Source: an uncultured Methanomicrobiales archaeon
GTDB lineage: Archaea; Halobacteriota; Methanomicrobia; Methanomicrobiales; Methanospirillaceae
DNA: 64,000 bases
Direction: 5' to 3'
NCBI GenBank assembly: GCA_949320185.1
Contig: CASGHK010000047.1
Coordinates: 62,001-126,000, forward strand
Part shown: positions 43,858-51,530 of the stretch, one piece after another
Position numbering within the stretch: position 1 is the stretch's first letter
How the letters are laid out: each line of letters begins with the position of its first letter
Made by a program: the position numbers and the translations under genes
The notes under the pieces: generated by a model
What the model saw: only the letters and a program-made list of their open reading frames with translations
What the model was told of the DNA's origin: nothing
Databases searched by the model: none

Positions 43858-44715
43858 GTGACGGCGCGGTACTGGTGGGGAGAGATCGATGAGGACGGGG
43901 AGTGCCGGCCGGCGCCGGCCGACGATGGCGAGGCCGTTATTCGGCTCGCCTCGCTCGAGAGCCCGATGGATGGGACAATCCCGGGGACCTGGGAGGCGGC
44001 GGTCGCCTGCGGTGCTGTCCCTGACCGGGGCGCGTACCTGGCCCGACTCCACGCCCTTTCGATGCGTCTCGCGGCCGACCGGGTGGCCGGCGCCCTCCGT
44101 GGCCCTGACCTCGAGCTCCTCCAGATGGTCCGCACACTCGATGAGCTCGACGGAGTGATCAACCTCCTGACCGAGCGCGCGGTGGAGTGGTACGCGACGC
44201 AGGACCCAAAGTTCACCCGGAAGTTCCGTGCGATGCCGGCGCGGCGGCTCGTCCAGGTCCTCTCCCCCCGGGCGAGGGGTCCGCTGCGGGCCGTGCTCGT
44301 CCAGGTCGAGGCGCTCGGTGCCGCCCGGGCCGAGCTCGCCCGCGAGGTGACACGGGCGGCGCTCCGGGTGATGCCGAACTCCTCCGAACTGGTCGGGGGG
44401 CTCGTCGCAGCCCGTCTGATGGCGGCGGCCGGCTCGCTCGACGCGCTCGCCCGCCTCCCCGCCTCGGGCCTCCAGGTGCTCGGGGCCAAGAGCGCACTTT
44501 TTTCCCACATCCGGGCCGGGACCCCCCCGCCCAAGCACGGGCTCATCTTCCAGCACCGCCGGGTCCACACCGCCCCGCTCGCCGTGCGGGGCCGGGTCGC
44601 CCGCGTGCTGGCCTCCCGTCTTGCCATCGCGGCCCGGATCGACCGCTACCGCGGGGAGCTCGACCCCGCCTTCATCGAGGCCGCGAACGCCCGGGTTGAC
44701 GGGGTGCTCGCGTGA
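43858..44715 (+). CDS. nop5: Nop5/Nop56 family C/D-box RNP core protein
   Basis: Nop5 bridges L7Ae-bound C/D guide RNAs to fibrillarin for 2'-O-methylation of rRNA and tRNA. The 285-residue product has the N-terminal fibrillarin-binding part, a helical coiled-coil middle, and the C-terminal Nop domain with ARLPASGLQVLGAKSALFSHIRAG and PKHGLIFQH, followed by AARIDRYRGE. The GTG at 43858 is chosen because it lies beyond the terminator of the previous gene and gives family length. Its stop overlaps the flpA start. Confidence 0.93.
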   Translation: MTARYWWGEIDEDGECRPAPADDGEAVIRLASLESPMDGTIPGTWEAAVACGAVPDRGAYLARLHALSMRLAADRVAGALRGPDLELLQMVRTLDELDGVINLLTERAVEWYATQDPKFTRKFRAMPARRLVQVLSPRARGPLRAVLVQVEALGAARAELAREVTRAALRVMPNSSELVGGLVAARLMAAAGSLDALARLPASGLQVLGAKSALFSHIRAGTPPPKHGLIFQHRRVHTAPLAVRGRVARVLASRLAIAARIDRYRGELDPAFIEAANARVDGVLA

Positions 44716-45317
44716 TCTGGCGCGACGGCACCCTCCTCTCTCCCGGGGAGGGCGGAGTGTACGGCGAGCGTACGCGCGGGGGTTACCGGGTCTGGGACCC
44801 GCGCCGGTCCAAGTTTTCCGCCCTCGCCCACCTCGACCCGACCTTCGACCTCGCGCCCGGCACGCGGGTCCTCTACCTCGGGGCGGCGAACGGCACCACC
44901 GTCTCGCACGTGGCCGACTACGCCGAGGTGGTCTACGCGGTCGAGTTCGCGCCCCGGCCGATGCAGGACCTGCTCGCGGTGGCACGGCGTCGCACGAACA
45001 TCATCCCCATCCTGGCGGATGCCGGCCGGCCCGGCCAGTACGCGCACCTCCTCGAGCCGGTCGACCTCCTCTTCCAGGACGTCGCGCAGCCCAACCAGGC
45101 GGCGATCGCGGTCAGGAACCGGCCCTTTCTCGTCTCCGGGGGCCGCCTCGTCCTGATGCTCAAGGTCCGTTCCATCGACCAGAGCCGCCCTCTCGACGAG
45201 GTTGGGAACGAGGCGGTGGGGGTGCTCGAGGAGGGAGGCTTTGCCATCGGCTCGGTCCGCTCGCTCGCCCCGCACCACCGCGACCACCTGGCGATCCTCG
45301 GGCGGCGGGTGGGCTAG
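44712..45317 (+). CDS. flpA: Fibrillarin-like rRNA/tRNA 2'-O-methyltransferase
   Basis: The 201-residue product is the methyltransferase of the C/D-box complex. It has the archaeal fibrillarin start (GGVYGERTRGGYRVWDPRRSKFSA), the SAM-binding motif VLYLGAANGTTVSHVAD, and LLFQDVAQPNQAAIAVRN with LVLMLKVRSID. The GTG at 44712 overlaps the nop5 stop (GTGA). The nop5-flpA pair is a conserved archaeal operon. Confidence 0.96.
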   Translation: MIWRDGTLLSPGEGGVYGERTRGGYRVWDPRRSKFSALAHLDPTFDLAPGTRVLYLGAANGTTVSHVADYAEVVYAVEFAPRPMQDLLAVARRRTNIIPILADAGRPGQYAHLLEPVDLLFQDVAQPNQAAIAVRNRPFLVSGGRLVLMLKVRSIDQSRPLDEVGNEAVGVLEEGGFAIGSVRSLAPHHRDHLAILGRRVG

Positions 45318-45458
45318 GTGGGCCGCTCCCCTGTCCTGCTCGCCCTCCTGCTCTGGCGGGAGTATCCGCGCCTCGGGACAGGGACGGTCTCGATCGGAGG
45401 GGCTGGAATAATCGATGGAATCTTCCCCGCGGGCATCATCGCGGCCCTGACCGCCTGA
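45318..45458 (+). pseudogene. Short remnant resembling the C-terminus of DUF1614 membrane proteins
   Basis: A 46-codon frame starts with a GTG directly abutting the flpA stop and encodes RYP-like (REYPRLGTGTVSIGGAGIID) followed by GIFPAGIIAALTA. This resembles the conserved end of DUF1614 integral membrane proteins, where a GGAGxxDGIF motif precedes a final helix. The rest of such a protein is missing, so it is probably a truncated remnant, although translation coupled to flpA is possible. Confidence 0.45.
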
Positions 45459-45506
45459 AATGCCCCAGACCCTGGTTTCATCTCGGATCGGCGCCCACGG
45501 TCGAGC

Positions 45507-46346
45507 ATGACTGCGTCCCGTCCCTACCGGATCGCCGGTGCCGTCAAGCTCCACGACCCGGAGGCCCTGCCGGTAGTAACGCGGCTCGTGGAGGACGGGC
45601 GGCTCGATGCGGTCCAGGTCTACGTCCGCGCTCCGCTCGACTCCGACGGCCGGCGGACCCTCGAGGCCTACGCGGCCCTCGAGACGCGGTTCGTCGTCCA
45701 CGCCCCGCACCACAAGGACGGGCTCAACCCCGTTGAGCCGGCTGCTCCGTTCGGCCTCACGCCGGCGGAGGGCGAGGCCCGGGTTCGGGACGGCATGGCG
45801 GCCTCCCTCGAGGCCGCCGACCTCCTCGGCGCGGACTGGGTTGTCATCCACGGGGGGTGCCTGGTCGAGTCCACACCCGCCGAGGGCATCGCCGCGATGG
45901 CCTCGTTCTTCGACGAATGGGCCGACCCCCGTCTCCTCCTCGAGAACCTGCCCGCCGTCTCCCGCGACCTGCACTTTCTCGGTGTATCGGCCGACGAGCT
46001 CCGGGCGCTCGCACACGGACGGGTCCGGGGGTACTGCCTGGACCTTGCCCACCTCTTCGTCGCCTCGAACTATTTGAACTGGGACTACCGAGAGGCACTC
46101 GGTGAGTTCGACGCCCTTCCGGTTCTCTATCACCACCTCTCGAACTCGCCCGCCGGCTCGATCCTCGACCGGCACACCCCGCTCGACGCTCCCGACGGCG
46201 GCGTGCCGTTCGAATACGCCTTCGCCTGGATCCGAACACATCCGGAGAACACGACCTGCCTGGAGTACAAAGATGCCGGGGGCGGGCTCTACGGTCGGCA
46301 GCTCGCCGTCTTCGACGCCCTCTACCGGGGGTACTCCCATGGGTGA
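45507..46346 (+). CDS. TIM-barrel protein, xylose isomerase/AP endonuclease 2 type
   Basis: The 279-residue product has the pattern of sugar-phosphate isomerase/endonuclease IV barrels: strands ending in metal-binding residues (FVVHAPHH, DWVVIHGG, LLLENLP, GYCLDLAHLF, LYHHLSN, TCLEYKD). His and Glu residues at these strand ends suggest an active metal site. The substrate is unknown. It overlaps the next gene by eight bases, so it is likely co-translated with the helix-hairpin-helix protein. Confidence 0.82.
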   Translation: MTASRPYRIAGAVKLHDPEALPVVTRLVEDGRLDAVQVYVRAPLDSDGRRTLEAYAALETRFVVHAPHHKDGLNPVEPAAPFGLTPAEGEARVRDGMAASLEAADLLGADWVVIHGGCLVESTPAEGIAAMASFFDEWADPRLLLENLPAVSRDLHFLGVSADELRALAHGRVRGYCLDLAHLFVASNYLNWDYREALGEFDALPVLYHHLSNSPAGSILDRHTPLDAPDGGVPFEYAFAWIRTHPENTTCLEYKDAGGGLYGRQLAVFDALYRGYSHG

Positions 46347-46593
46347 GCTGGCCGCGCTCCGGGACCTCGAGCGCTGCCCCGGGATCGGCCCCTCGCTTGC
46401 CCGGGACCTCTTCGAGCTCGGACTCCGCTCGGTCGACGACCTCCGGGAGTCCGACCCGGAGGCGCTCTACCAGGCCCATTGTGCGAGGCGCGGGTTCCAG
46501 ATCGACCGCTGCGTCCTCTACGCGTTCCGGTGCGCGGTCTACTTCTCCAGAACCCCCGATCCCGACCCCGCGCTCCTCCTCTGGTGGAACTGA
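46339..46593 (+). CDS. Helix-hairpin-helix protein (Cdd1-like family)
   Basis: The 84-residue product has one helix-hairpin-helix motif (LERCPGIGPSLARDLFELGLRSVDDL) followed by DPEALYQAHCARRGFQIDRCVLYAFRCAVYF, matching small proteins annotated as pathogenicity locus/Cdd1. The hairpin usually binds DNA backbone. Its start lies inside the end of the TIM-barrel gene. Conserved cysteines are noticeable. Confidence 0.82.
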   Translation: MGELAALRDLERCPGIGPSLARDLFELGLRSVDDLRESDPEALYQAHCARRGFQIDRCVLYAFRCAVYFSRTPDPDPALLLWWN

Positions 46594-46646
46594 AGGATTG
46601 ACCTCGCGCCTCGTCCGGCGCCCAGGCGCCCGGCCCGCAGTGGTCC

Positions 46647-47132
46647 TCAGAGCCGGCGCCGGACGCTCTCGAGGGCCTCGTGCAGGGTCTCGGGCCCTGG
46701 CTTCAGGATCACGACGGGAATGTCGACGATCCGCTCGACGATCGAGGCGAGCACCGGGGCGCACACGATCGCGACGGCCCCCTCCTTCTCGGCGCGAACG
46801 GCCGCGACGAGGCACTCTTCGAGCGAGTTCGCCGCGTAGCCCCTGACCGGGTACCGTCGATCCCGGACCTCGATCTCCTTGCCGGCGATCATGTCGAGGA
46901 GGAACCGTGCCGCGATCACAGCGACCGAACGATGCTGGCGGGGTTCGAAGGCCTCGGCGATCCCGCGCACAGTCGATAGGCGGGGGTCCCGCTCCCCCGA
47001 CGAGATCTTATACAGGGTCGGGAGGGGGATTCCCGTCTGGTTCGAGAGCTCACGGATCGTCATATCGCGCCGCGCAAGCTCCTCGGCGAGCGCAGTCTGG
47101 AAGGTCGTCTCGAGTACGCGCCGGAGAAACAT
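46647..47132 (-). CDS. HTH transcriptional regulator with C-terminal sensor-like domain
   Basis: The 161-residue product begins with a short lead helix and a lambda/XRE-type helix-turn-helix (ARRDMTIRELSNQTGIPLPTLYKISSGERDPRLSTVRGI). The C-terminal 60 residues (LEECLVAAVRAEKEGAVAIV, then IVDIPVVILKPGPETLHEAL) resemble the alpha/beta PrpR-N-like sensor fold. This architecture is typical of a methanogen regulator family without a firm target. The ATG at 47132 has GAGAGAG upstream. A perfect palindrome lies about 45 bases ahead and suggests autoregulation. Confidence 0.8.
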   Translation of the reverse strand: MFLRRVLETTFQTALAEELARRDMTIRELSNQTGIPLPTLYKISSGERDPRLSTVRGIAEAFEPRQHRSVAVIAARFLLDMIAGKEIEVRDRRYPVRGYAANSLEECLVAAVRAEKEGAVAIVCAPVLASIVERIVDIPVVILKPGPETLHEALESVRRRL

Positions 47133-47173
47133 GGTACAGTTGTCTCTCTCTTGTCGGATATCTTCTCCTGCGG

Positions 47174-47185
47174 GGAAATATTTCC
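47174..47185. promoter_or_regulatory. Perfect 12-bp palindrome GGAAATATTTCC
   Basis: The sequence is its own reverse complement and overlaps the probable TATA region of the HTH regulator gene on the reverse strand, in the divergent interval with the giant HEAT gene. It is a likely operator. Confidence 0.5.
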
Positions 47186-47310
47186 GGGTCGAACAGGTGA
47201 ATGGAGGACGATCCCCGGTCGGGCTCCCCCGCGCGTAAAAGCCTGCACGGGCCAATACTGATAATACCCGTTCGCTCCAGATAACGAGTAGTATTCCAGG
47301 TGATGCAGTC

Positions 47311-50300
47311 ATCGGGCTCTTTGACCTCTTTCGGCCGAACGTGCAGCGGCTTGCCGCCGAACACGATCTCCGGGCGCTCCTGCCTCTCCTCGACCATCGC
47401 GACGCCCTCGTCCGCGAGGAGGCGGCACGCGCCCTCTCCGACCTTGCAGAAGAGGATCTCTCTCCCTTCCTCGAACTCCTGCGCAATGGGTCGCGCGAGG
47501 TCCAGCGGCGGACGGTCGAGGTGCTCGCCACGCGCCCGGGGTTCGACGCCGCCCGCCTGATCCCGGCCCTCGGTGACGACACGGGGAGAGTTTACCCGGC
47601 GGTGGCGACCCTGGTCGCGCGGTACGGCGAGGAGGCGATCCCCGAACTGGTCCGGGCGCTGGCGTCGGGGCGCGAGGAGATCCGCCGGGGGGCCGTGCTC
47701 GCGCTCCAGCAGATGGGGCGGGCCGCATGGCCGGCACTGACACCCCGCCTCTCCGATCCCTCGTTCCGGGTTCGGCTTGGAGCAGCACAGGCGCTCGAAC
47801 AGTCGAAGTGGACACCGGCCGATCCGCGCGAGGAGTTCGCCTTCCGGTTCGCCCTGGAGGACTGGGACGCGATCGTCCGGATGCGCAAGACCGCCGTCCC
47901 GCCCCTGATCGGGGCCCTTCGGGACCCGCACTTCGGGATCCGGGAGGAGGCGACACGATCGCTCGGCCGGATCGGGGACGTTGCTGCGTTCCCCCCTCTC
48001 GCGGATCTGCTGACCCGCGATCCCGAGGAGGAGGTGAGGGCCGCCGCGGCGGAGGCCCTCGGCCGGCTCGAGGAACCCCGGGCGATACCGCTCCTCCGGG
48101 ACGCTCTGCACGACCGGTCCCACGCGGTGCGGCTCGCCGCCGCGAGCGCCCTCGAGACCTTTGGCTGGCTCCCTGAGAACGAGGAGGAGACGATCGCGCT
48201 CCTCCTGGCAACCGAGCAGTGGCCTCTGCTTATCCGGCTCGGGGAGCCCGCTGTCCCCGCCCTGGTCCAGTCCCTTGCCGATGACTACTATGGAATCCGG
48301 ACCGGGGCCGGCGAGGCCCTCCTCTCCCTCGGACCGATCGGTCGGCGGGCGCTCGAAGAGGCCAGGGAGCATCCGAACCCGACGATCCGCGACGGTGCTA
48401 TCGGCCTCCTGGTCCGGGCCGGCCCTGCGCCGGACGCCCTCGCCCCGACGCCCGAACCCAGGGAGAGACCCGCCGATCAGACGGGAGAGGCGGGGAGACC
48501 GGTCGAGGTCGTTCCCGCCTCTCTGTCCCTCCCTGCTGTCACCCCCATGCCGCCGTCTCCGCCGTCTCCGTCCTCCCTGGCCGGCCCCGGACTGATGGCG
48601 CCCGCTCCAGGACCCCGGGGCGACGGTTTCCTTCTCGCCCGCCTCGCGACCCTCTCGACCCGGGGGGTTGGAGGTACCCCGCTCCGGACCCGGATCTCGA
48701 CCCCGCCCTCGATGCAGCGGGAGGCGGCGATCCGGGAGTTCATCGACGAGGCGCTTCGCCGCGGTGAGGAGATAGGCCACCCATCGCCCTCGGGCTCTCT
48801 CCTCGCCACCCTGGAGGCGGCCATGGAGGATCCCGAACCGGCGGTCCGCCTGATCGCAGTCGAGGTCTTCGGGCGCCTCGGCAAGGATGCGGTCGAGCCC
48901 CTCATCGGAGTCTTGACGGACCCCGACCGGCAGGTCCGGAGCGCGGCCGTCGACGCTCTCGCCGGGTTGATGGACCCCCGGGCGATTGCCCCGCTGATCG
49001 TTCGCCTCACCACCGATAGCGAGGAAGAGGTCCGGGAGCACGCGGCCTGGGCACTCGGGGAGTCCGGGGATCCCGGCGTGATCCCGGCGCTGGTCGAGGC
49101 CCTCTCGGACCCGTACTTCCGGGTCCGGAACGCGTCGTCCGCGGCGCTCACCCTCCTCGGCCCTGGTGTCCTGCCGGCACTTCGACCGGTCCTCTCGGGA
49201 GACGATCTGCCGGCGGCGATCGCCGCTGCCAGCGCCCTCGGTGCTCTGCGCGACGGCGCCTCGACACCCGGCCTCCTTGCCCTTCTTGCTCGTGATGAGC
49301 CCGACGCAGGGACGGCCGCTATCGCCGCTCTGGGAGCGCTCGGCCCGGCGGCGGCCGGACCGGTCGCCGCGTTCGCACGTGAGGTCGGGAGGCCGACGAT
49401 GGTCCGAGTGCGGGCCGTCCGGGCCCTCGCGGAGCTCGGAGTGGCCGCCGAGTCCCTGCTCGCCCCGCTCGCGGCCGATCCGGACCCCGAGGTCGCCGAC
49501 GCCGCGCGGACCGCCCTCGCGTCGCTCCGCCCCGGAGGGCTCGGAGAGGAGCACCCCATGCCTGCTGTCTCCCCGGTGCGGGAGGTCGTCCTTCCGGCGG
49601 CCGAGGAGGACGAGGTGACGCTTGAGGCGTGGCACCGGGAGCCGGCGGCGGACCCGCTCGTCACCACCCCGGCCTCTGCGCCGACGATGATCCTTGCCGC
49701 TCTCAAAACTCCTGAAACGGAGGTGATGGGGCCGGAGTCCACAGCACCCTTGATACCGATGCCGGACCTCACACTTCCGGGGCAGGGGGAGGTGGAGGAA
49801 CTGGAGAGCCCGGTGTCCGCCCCGGAGCCCGTGGAGACGGACCCGGTGCCCGTCCTCCTCGCCGCCCTCAGCCGGACGCCCGGTGACGCGTCAACCCTCC
49901 TCCGACGGCTCGGCCGGTACGGTGATCCGCGGGGGCTCGTTGCCGTCGCGGGCTGGCTCTTTGCCGGCGCTCCCTCCGAACGGCGTGCGGCGGCAGAGGC
50001 GCTCCGGTCCATGCCGGCCGAGACCGCAATTGGTCCGCTTGCCGGGGCGCTCCACGACCCCGATCCGGGCGTCCGGGAGATTGCGGTCTCCTCGCTCGGC
50101 GCCCTCCTGACCACGGGGGCGATGCACCTCCTTGTCGACCGGCTTGCCGACCCTGACTACACGGTCCGGGAGGCGGCGATTATGTCGCTCGGCAAGGCCG
50201 GCCCCGTGGCACTCGAAGCGCTCGTTGAGGCGCTCGGCCACCCCGATCGGGAGGTCCGCGCCGGCGCCGCCCAGGTCCTTCGAGAGTCCGGCTGGAGCGC

Positions 50301-50574
50301 CAGCGACGAGAGCGAGGCCCTGGGGTTCGCCCTGGCATCGGAGGACTGGCGCACACTCGCCCGGTTCGGCGAGTCAGTGCTCGGGCCGCTCTCCTCCCTC
50401 CTTGTCCACCCCGATCCGGACCTGCGCCTCGGCGCGGTGATCGCGCTCGGAGCGATCGGTGGCGACCGAGCGACCGACCTGATCCGGCAGGCCTATGCCG
50501 ATCCCTCCCCGCTCGTCCGGAACCGGGCTGCGCTCCTCCTGCATGAGAGAAAGACAGAGGAGACCCCGGGCTGA
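47311..50574 (+). CDS. Giant HEAT-repeat (PBS-lyase type) protein
   Basis: The product is about 1,087 residues made almost wholly of short HEAT-like repeats of about 31 residues in three blocks (roughly residues 15-365, 430-750 and 820-1080) joined by Pro/Thr-rich linkers. Units such as VREEATRSLGRIGDVAAF recur. It is a likely protein-interaction scaffold; no catalytic domain is seen. The first canonical start is the GTG at 47341, but the frame upstream reads IGLFDLFRPNV, the usual N-terminus of such proteins, beginning at an ATC (47311) placed six bases after GGTGAT. A non-standard start or an ATG-to-ATC change is inferred. Confidence 0.85.
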   Translation: MGLFDLFRPNVQRLAAEHDLRALLPLLDHRDALVREEAARALSDLAEEDLSPFLELLRNGSREVQRRTVEVLATRPGFDAARLIPALGDDTGRVYPAVATLVARYGEEAIPELVRALASGREEIRRGAVLALQQMGRAAWPALTPRLSDPSFRVRLGAAQALEQSKWTPADPREEFAFRFALEDWDAIVRMRKTAVPPLIGALRDPHFGIREEATRSLGRIGDVAAFPPLADLLTRDPEEEVRAAAAEALGRLEEPRAIPLLRDALHDRSHAVRLAAASALETFGWLPENEEETIALLLATEQWPLLIRLGEPAVPALVQSLADDYYGIRTGAGEALLSLGPIGRRALEEAREHPNPTIRDGAIGLLVRAGPAPDALAPTPEPRERPADQTGEAGRPVEVVPASLSLPAVTPMPPSPPSPSSLAGPGLMAPAPGPRGDGFLLARLATLSTRGVGGTPLRTRISTPPSMQREAAIREFIDEALRRGEEIGHPSPSGSLLATLEAAMEDPEPAVRLIAVEVFGRLGKDAVEPLIGVLTDPDRQVRSAAVDALAGLMDPRAIAPLIVRLTTDSEEEVREHAAWALGESGDPGVIPALVEALSDPYFRVRNASSAALTLLGPGVLPALRPVLSGDDLPAAIAAASALGALRDGASTPGLLALLARDEPDAGTAAIAALGALGPAAAGPVAAFAREVGRPTMVRVRAVRALAELGVAAESLLAPLAADPDPEVADAARTALASLRPGGLGEEHPMPAVSPVREVVLPAAEEDEVTLEAWHREPAADPLVTTPASAPTMILAALKTPETEVMGPESTAPLIPMPDLTLPGQGEVEELESPVSAPEPVETDPVPVLLAALSRTPGDASTLLRRLGRYGDPRGLVAVAGWLFAGAPSERRAAAEALRSMPAETAIGPLAGALHDPDPGVREIAVSSLGALLTTGAMHLLVDRLADPDYTVREAAIMSLGKAGPVALEALVEALGHPDREVRAGAAQVLRESGWSASDESEALGFALASEDWRTLARFGESVLGPLSSLLVHPDPDLRLGAVIALGAIGGDRATDLIRQAYADPSPLVRNRAALLLHERKTEETPG

Positions 50575-50591
50575 TCTGTTCCGAAAAAGGG

Positions 50592-50984
50592 TTATCCCTC
50601 TGCGCTCGACGCCTCGGGAGGCGGAAACTCGCGCTCAGTCCGGGAGAGCTCCTCGATCTGAGTGACGATCCGGAGCCCGAGCGCGGTCTCGTGGTAGACG
50701 ATCCAGTTCGCCTGCCGCTCGCCCCGGATCAGCCTCATCGACTGCAGGACCGACAGGTGGTAGGAGAGTTTCGAGTCGGGAACCTGCAGAACCTCCTTTA
50801 TCACCGAGACACAGAGCGGCTGGGACTGGAGCAAGAAGAGGATGGAGAGGCGTATCGGGTCTGAAAGGGTATGGAAGAGTCGACTGTCGATTCGGATCCG
50901 TTCGGGGTCCGGAAGCTGCGCCCTGAGCGCCCCGGTTCCGCCCTGATCCTCGATCACCTGCCTGAGGTCGTCTGGGACTGCCAC
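50592..50984 (-). CDS. ArsR family transcriptional regulator
   Basis: The 130-residue winged-helix protein has the ArsR core: FHTLSDPIRLSILFLLQSQPLCVSVIKEVLQVPDSKLSYHLSVLQSMRLI. A single Cys (PLCVSVI) lies where metal-sensing ArsR proteins carry their CVC pair, so the sensor site is incomplete. The GTG at 50984 is chosen because GGTGAGG lies five bases upstream. A TATA box (ATTTATATCG, reverse strand near 51040-51050) precedes it. The adjacent arsC gene suggests an arsenic-linked role. Confidence 0.85.
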   Translation of the reverse strand: MAVPDDLRQVIEDQGGTGALRAQLPDPERIRIDSRLFHTLSDPIRLSILFLLQSQPLCVSVIKEVLQVPDSKLSYHLSVLQSMRLIRGERQANWIVYHETALGLRIVTQIEELSRTEREFPPPEASSAEG

Positions 50985-51057
50985 GTTTTCCTCACCCACA
51001 CCGCCTGGTAGAGGCGCACACGTCCCTTATCTTCAATCGATATAAATAATTACCGGC

Positions 51058-51465
51058 TCAATTGCCGAACGTCTCATCGAGCCAGATGGCGATCTCGTCC
51101 CGGACCCGGCGGAACGCCTCGAGCCGCCCCTCGCCCTCGACCGCCGCCGGGTCGGGGAACGAGACGTGGATGGTCTCTTTCGCCCCCGGGAAGAAGGGGC
51201 AGGTCTCCTGCGCGCGATCGCAGACTGTCACCACCGTATCGATCGGGGTGTCAAAGACCTCCATCAACCCCTTGGCCCGCTGACTCGCGATCTCGATCCC
51301 GAGTTCTGCCATCACCCTGACGGCGCACGGGTCGAGCACGGTGGGGTCGGTGCCGGCGCTGAAGGCCTCGAACCGGCCCGGGAAACGGTGCCGGAGGAGC
51401 CCTTCGGCCATCTGGGATCGGGCCGCGTTGTGCGTACAGAGGAAGAGGACGCGCCTGGGTGTCAT
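51058..51465 (-). CDS. arsC: Arsenate reductase, thioredoxin-coupled (LMW-PTPase fold)
   Basis: The 135-residue product has the phosphatase loop CTHNAARS (Cys10 to Arg16) and a second cysteine pair at residues 82 and 89 (VCDRAQETC), the same numbering as the redox triad of the staphylococcal enzyme. It reduces arsenate to arsenite using thioredoxin. The ATG at 51465 lies about 30 bases after a TATA box (GGTATATGG, reverse strand) and fits a leaderless transcript; an ATG at 51492 lies within the TATA region and is rejected. No arsenite pump is encoded nearby. Confidence 0.93.
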   Translation of the reverse strand: MTPRRVLFLCTHNAARSQMAEGLLRHRFPGRFEAFSAGTDPTVLDPCAVRVMAELGIEIASQRAKGLMEVFDTPIDTVVTVCDRAQETCPFFPGAKETIHVSFPDPAAVEGEGRLEAFRRVRDEIAIWLDETFGN

Positions 51466-51488
51466 CCTGAAAAAGGGGCACCGCCATC

Positions 51489-51500
51489 CCATATACCTAT
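51489..51500. promoter_or_regulatory. Shared divergent TATA element (arsC / DNA methyltransferase)
   Basis: CCATATACCTAT can be read as a TATA box on both strands. It lies about 30 bases ahead of the arsC ATG on one side and about 35 bases ahead of the methyltransferase ATG on the other. Confidence 0.4.
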
Positions 51501-51530
51501 CTTGCAGGGCCCCCCACGCTCCTCCATCGC

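Noticed and set aside
47250-49635. An 860-codon reverse-strand frame opposite the HEAT gene
   Set aside because: High GC content removes stops from antisense frames; composition is Arg/Gly/Asp-rich and periodic because it mirrors the HEAT repeats.
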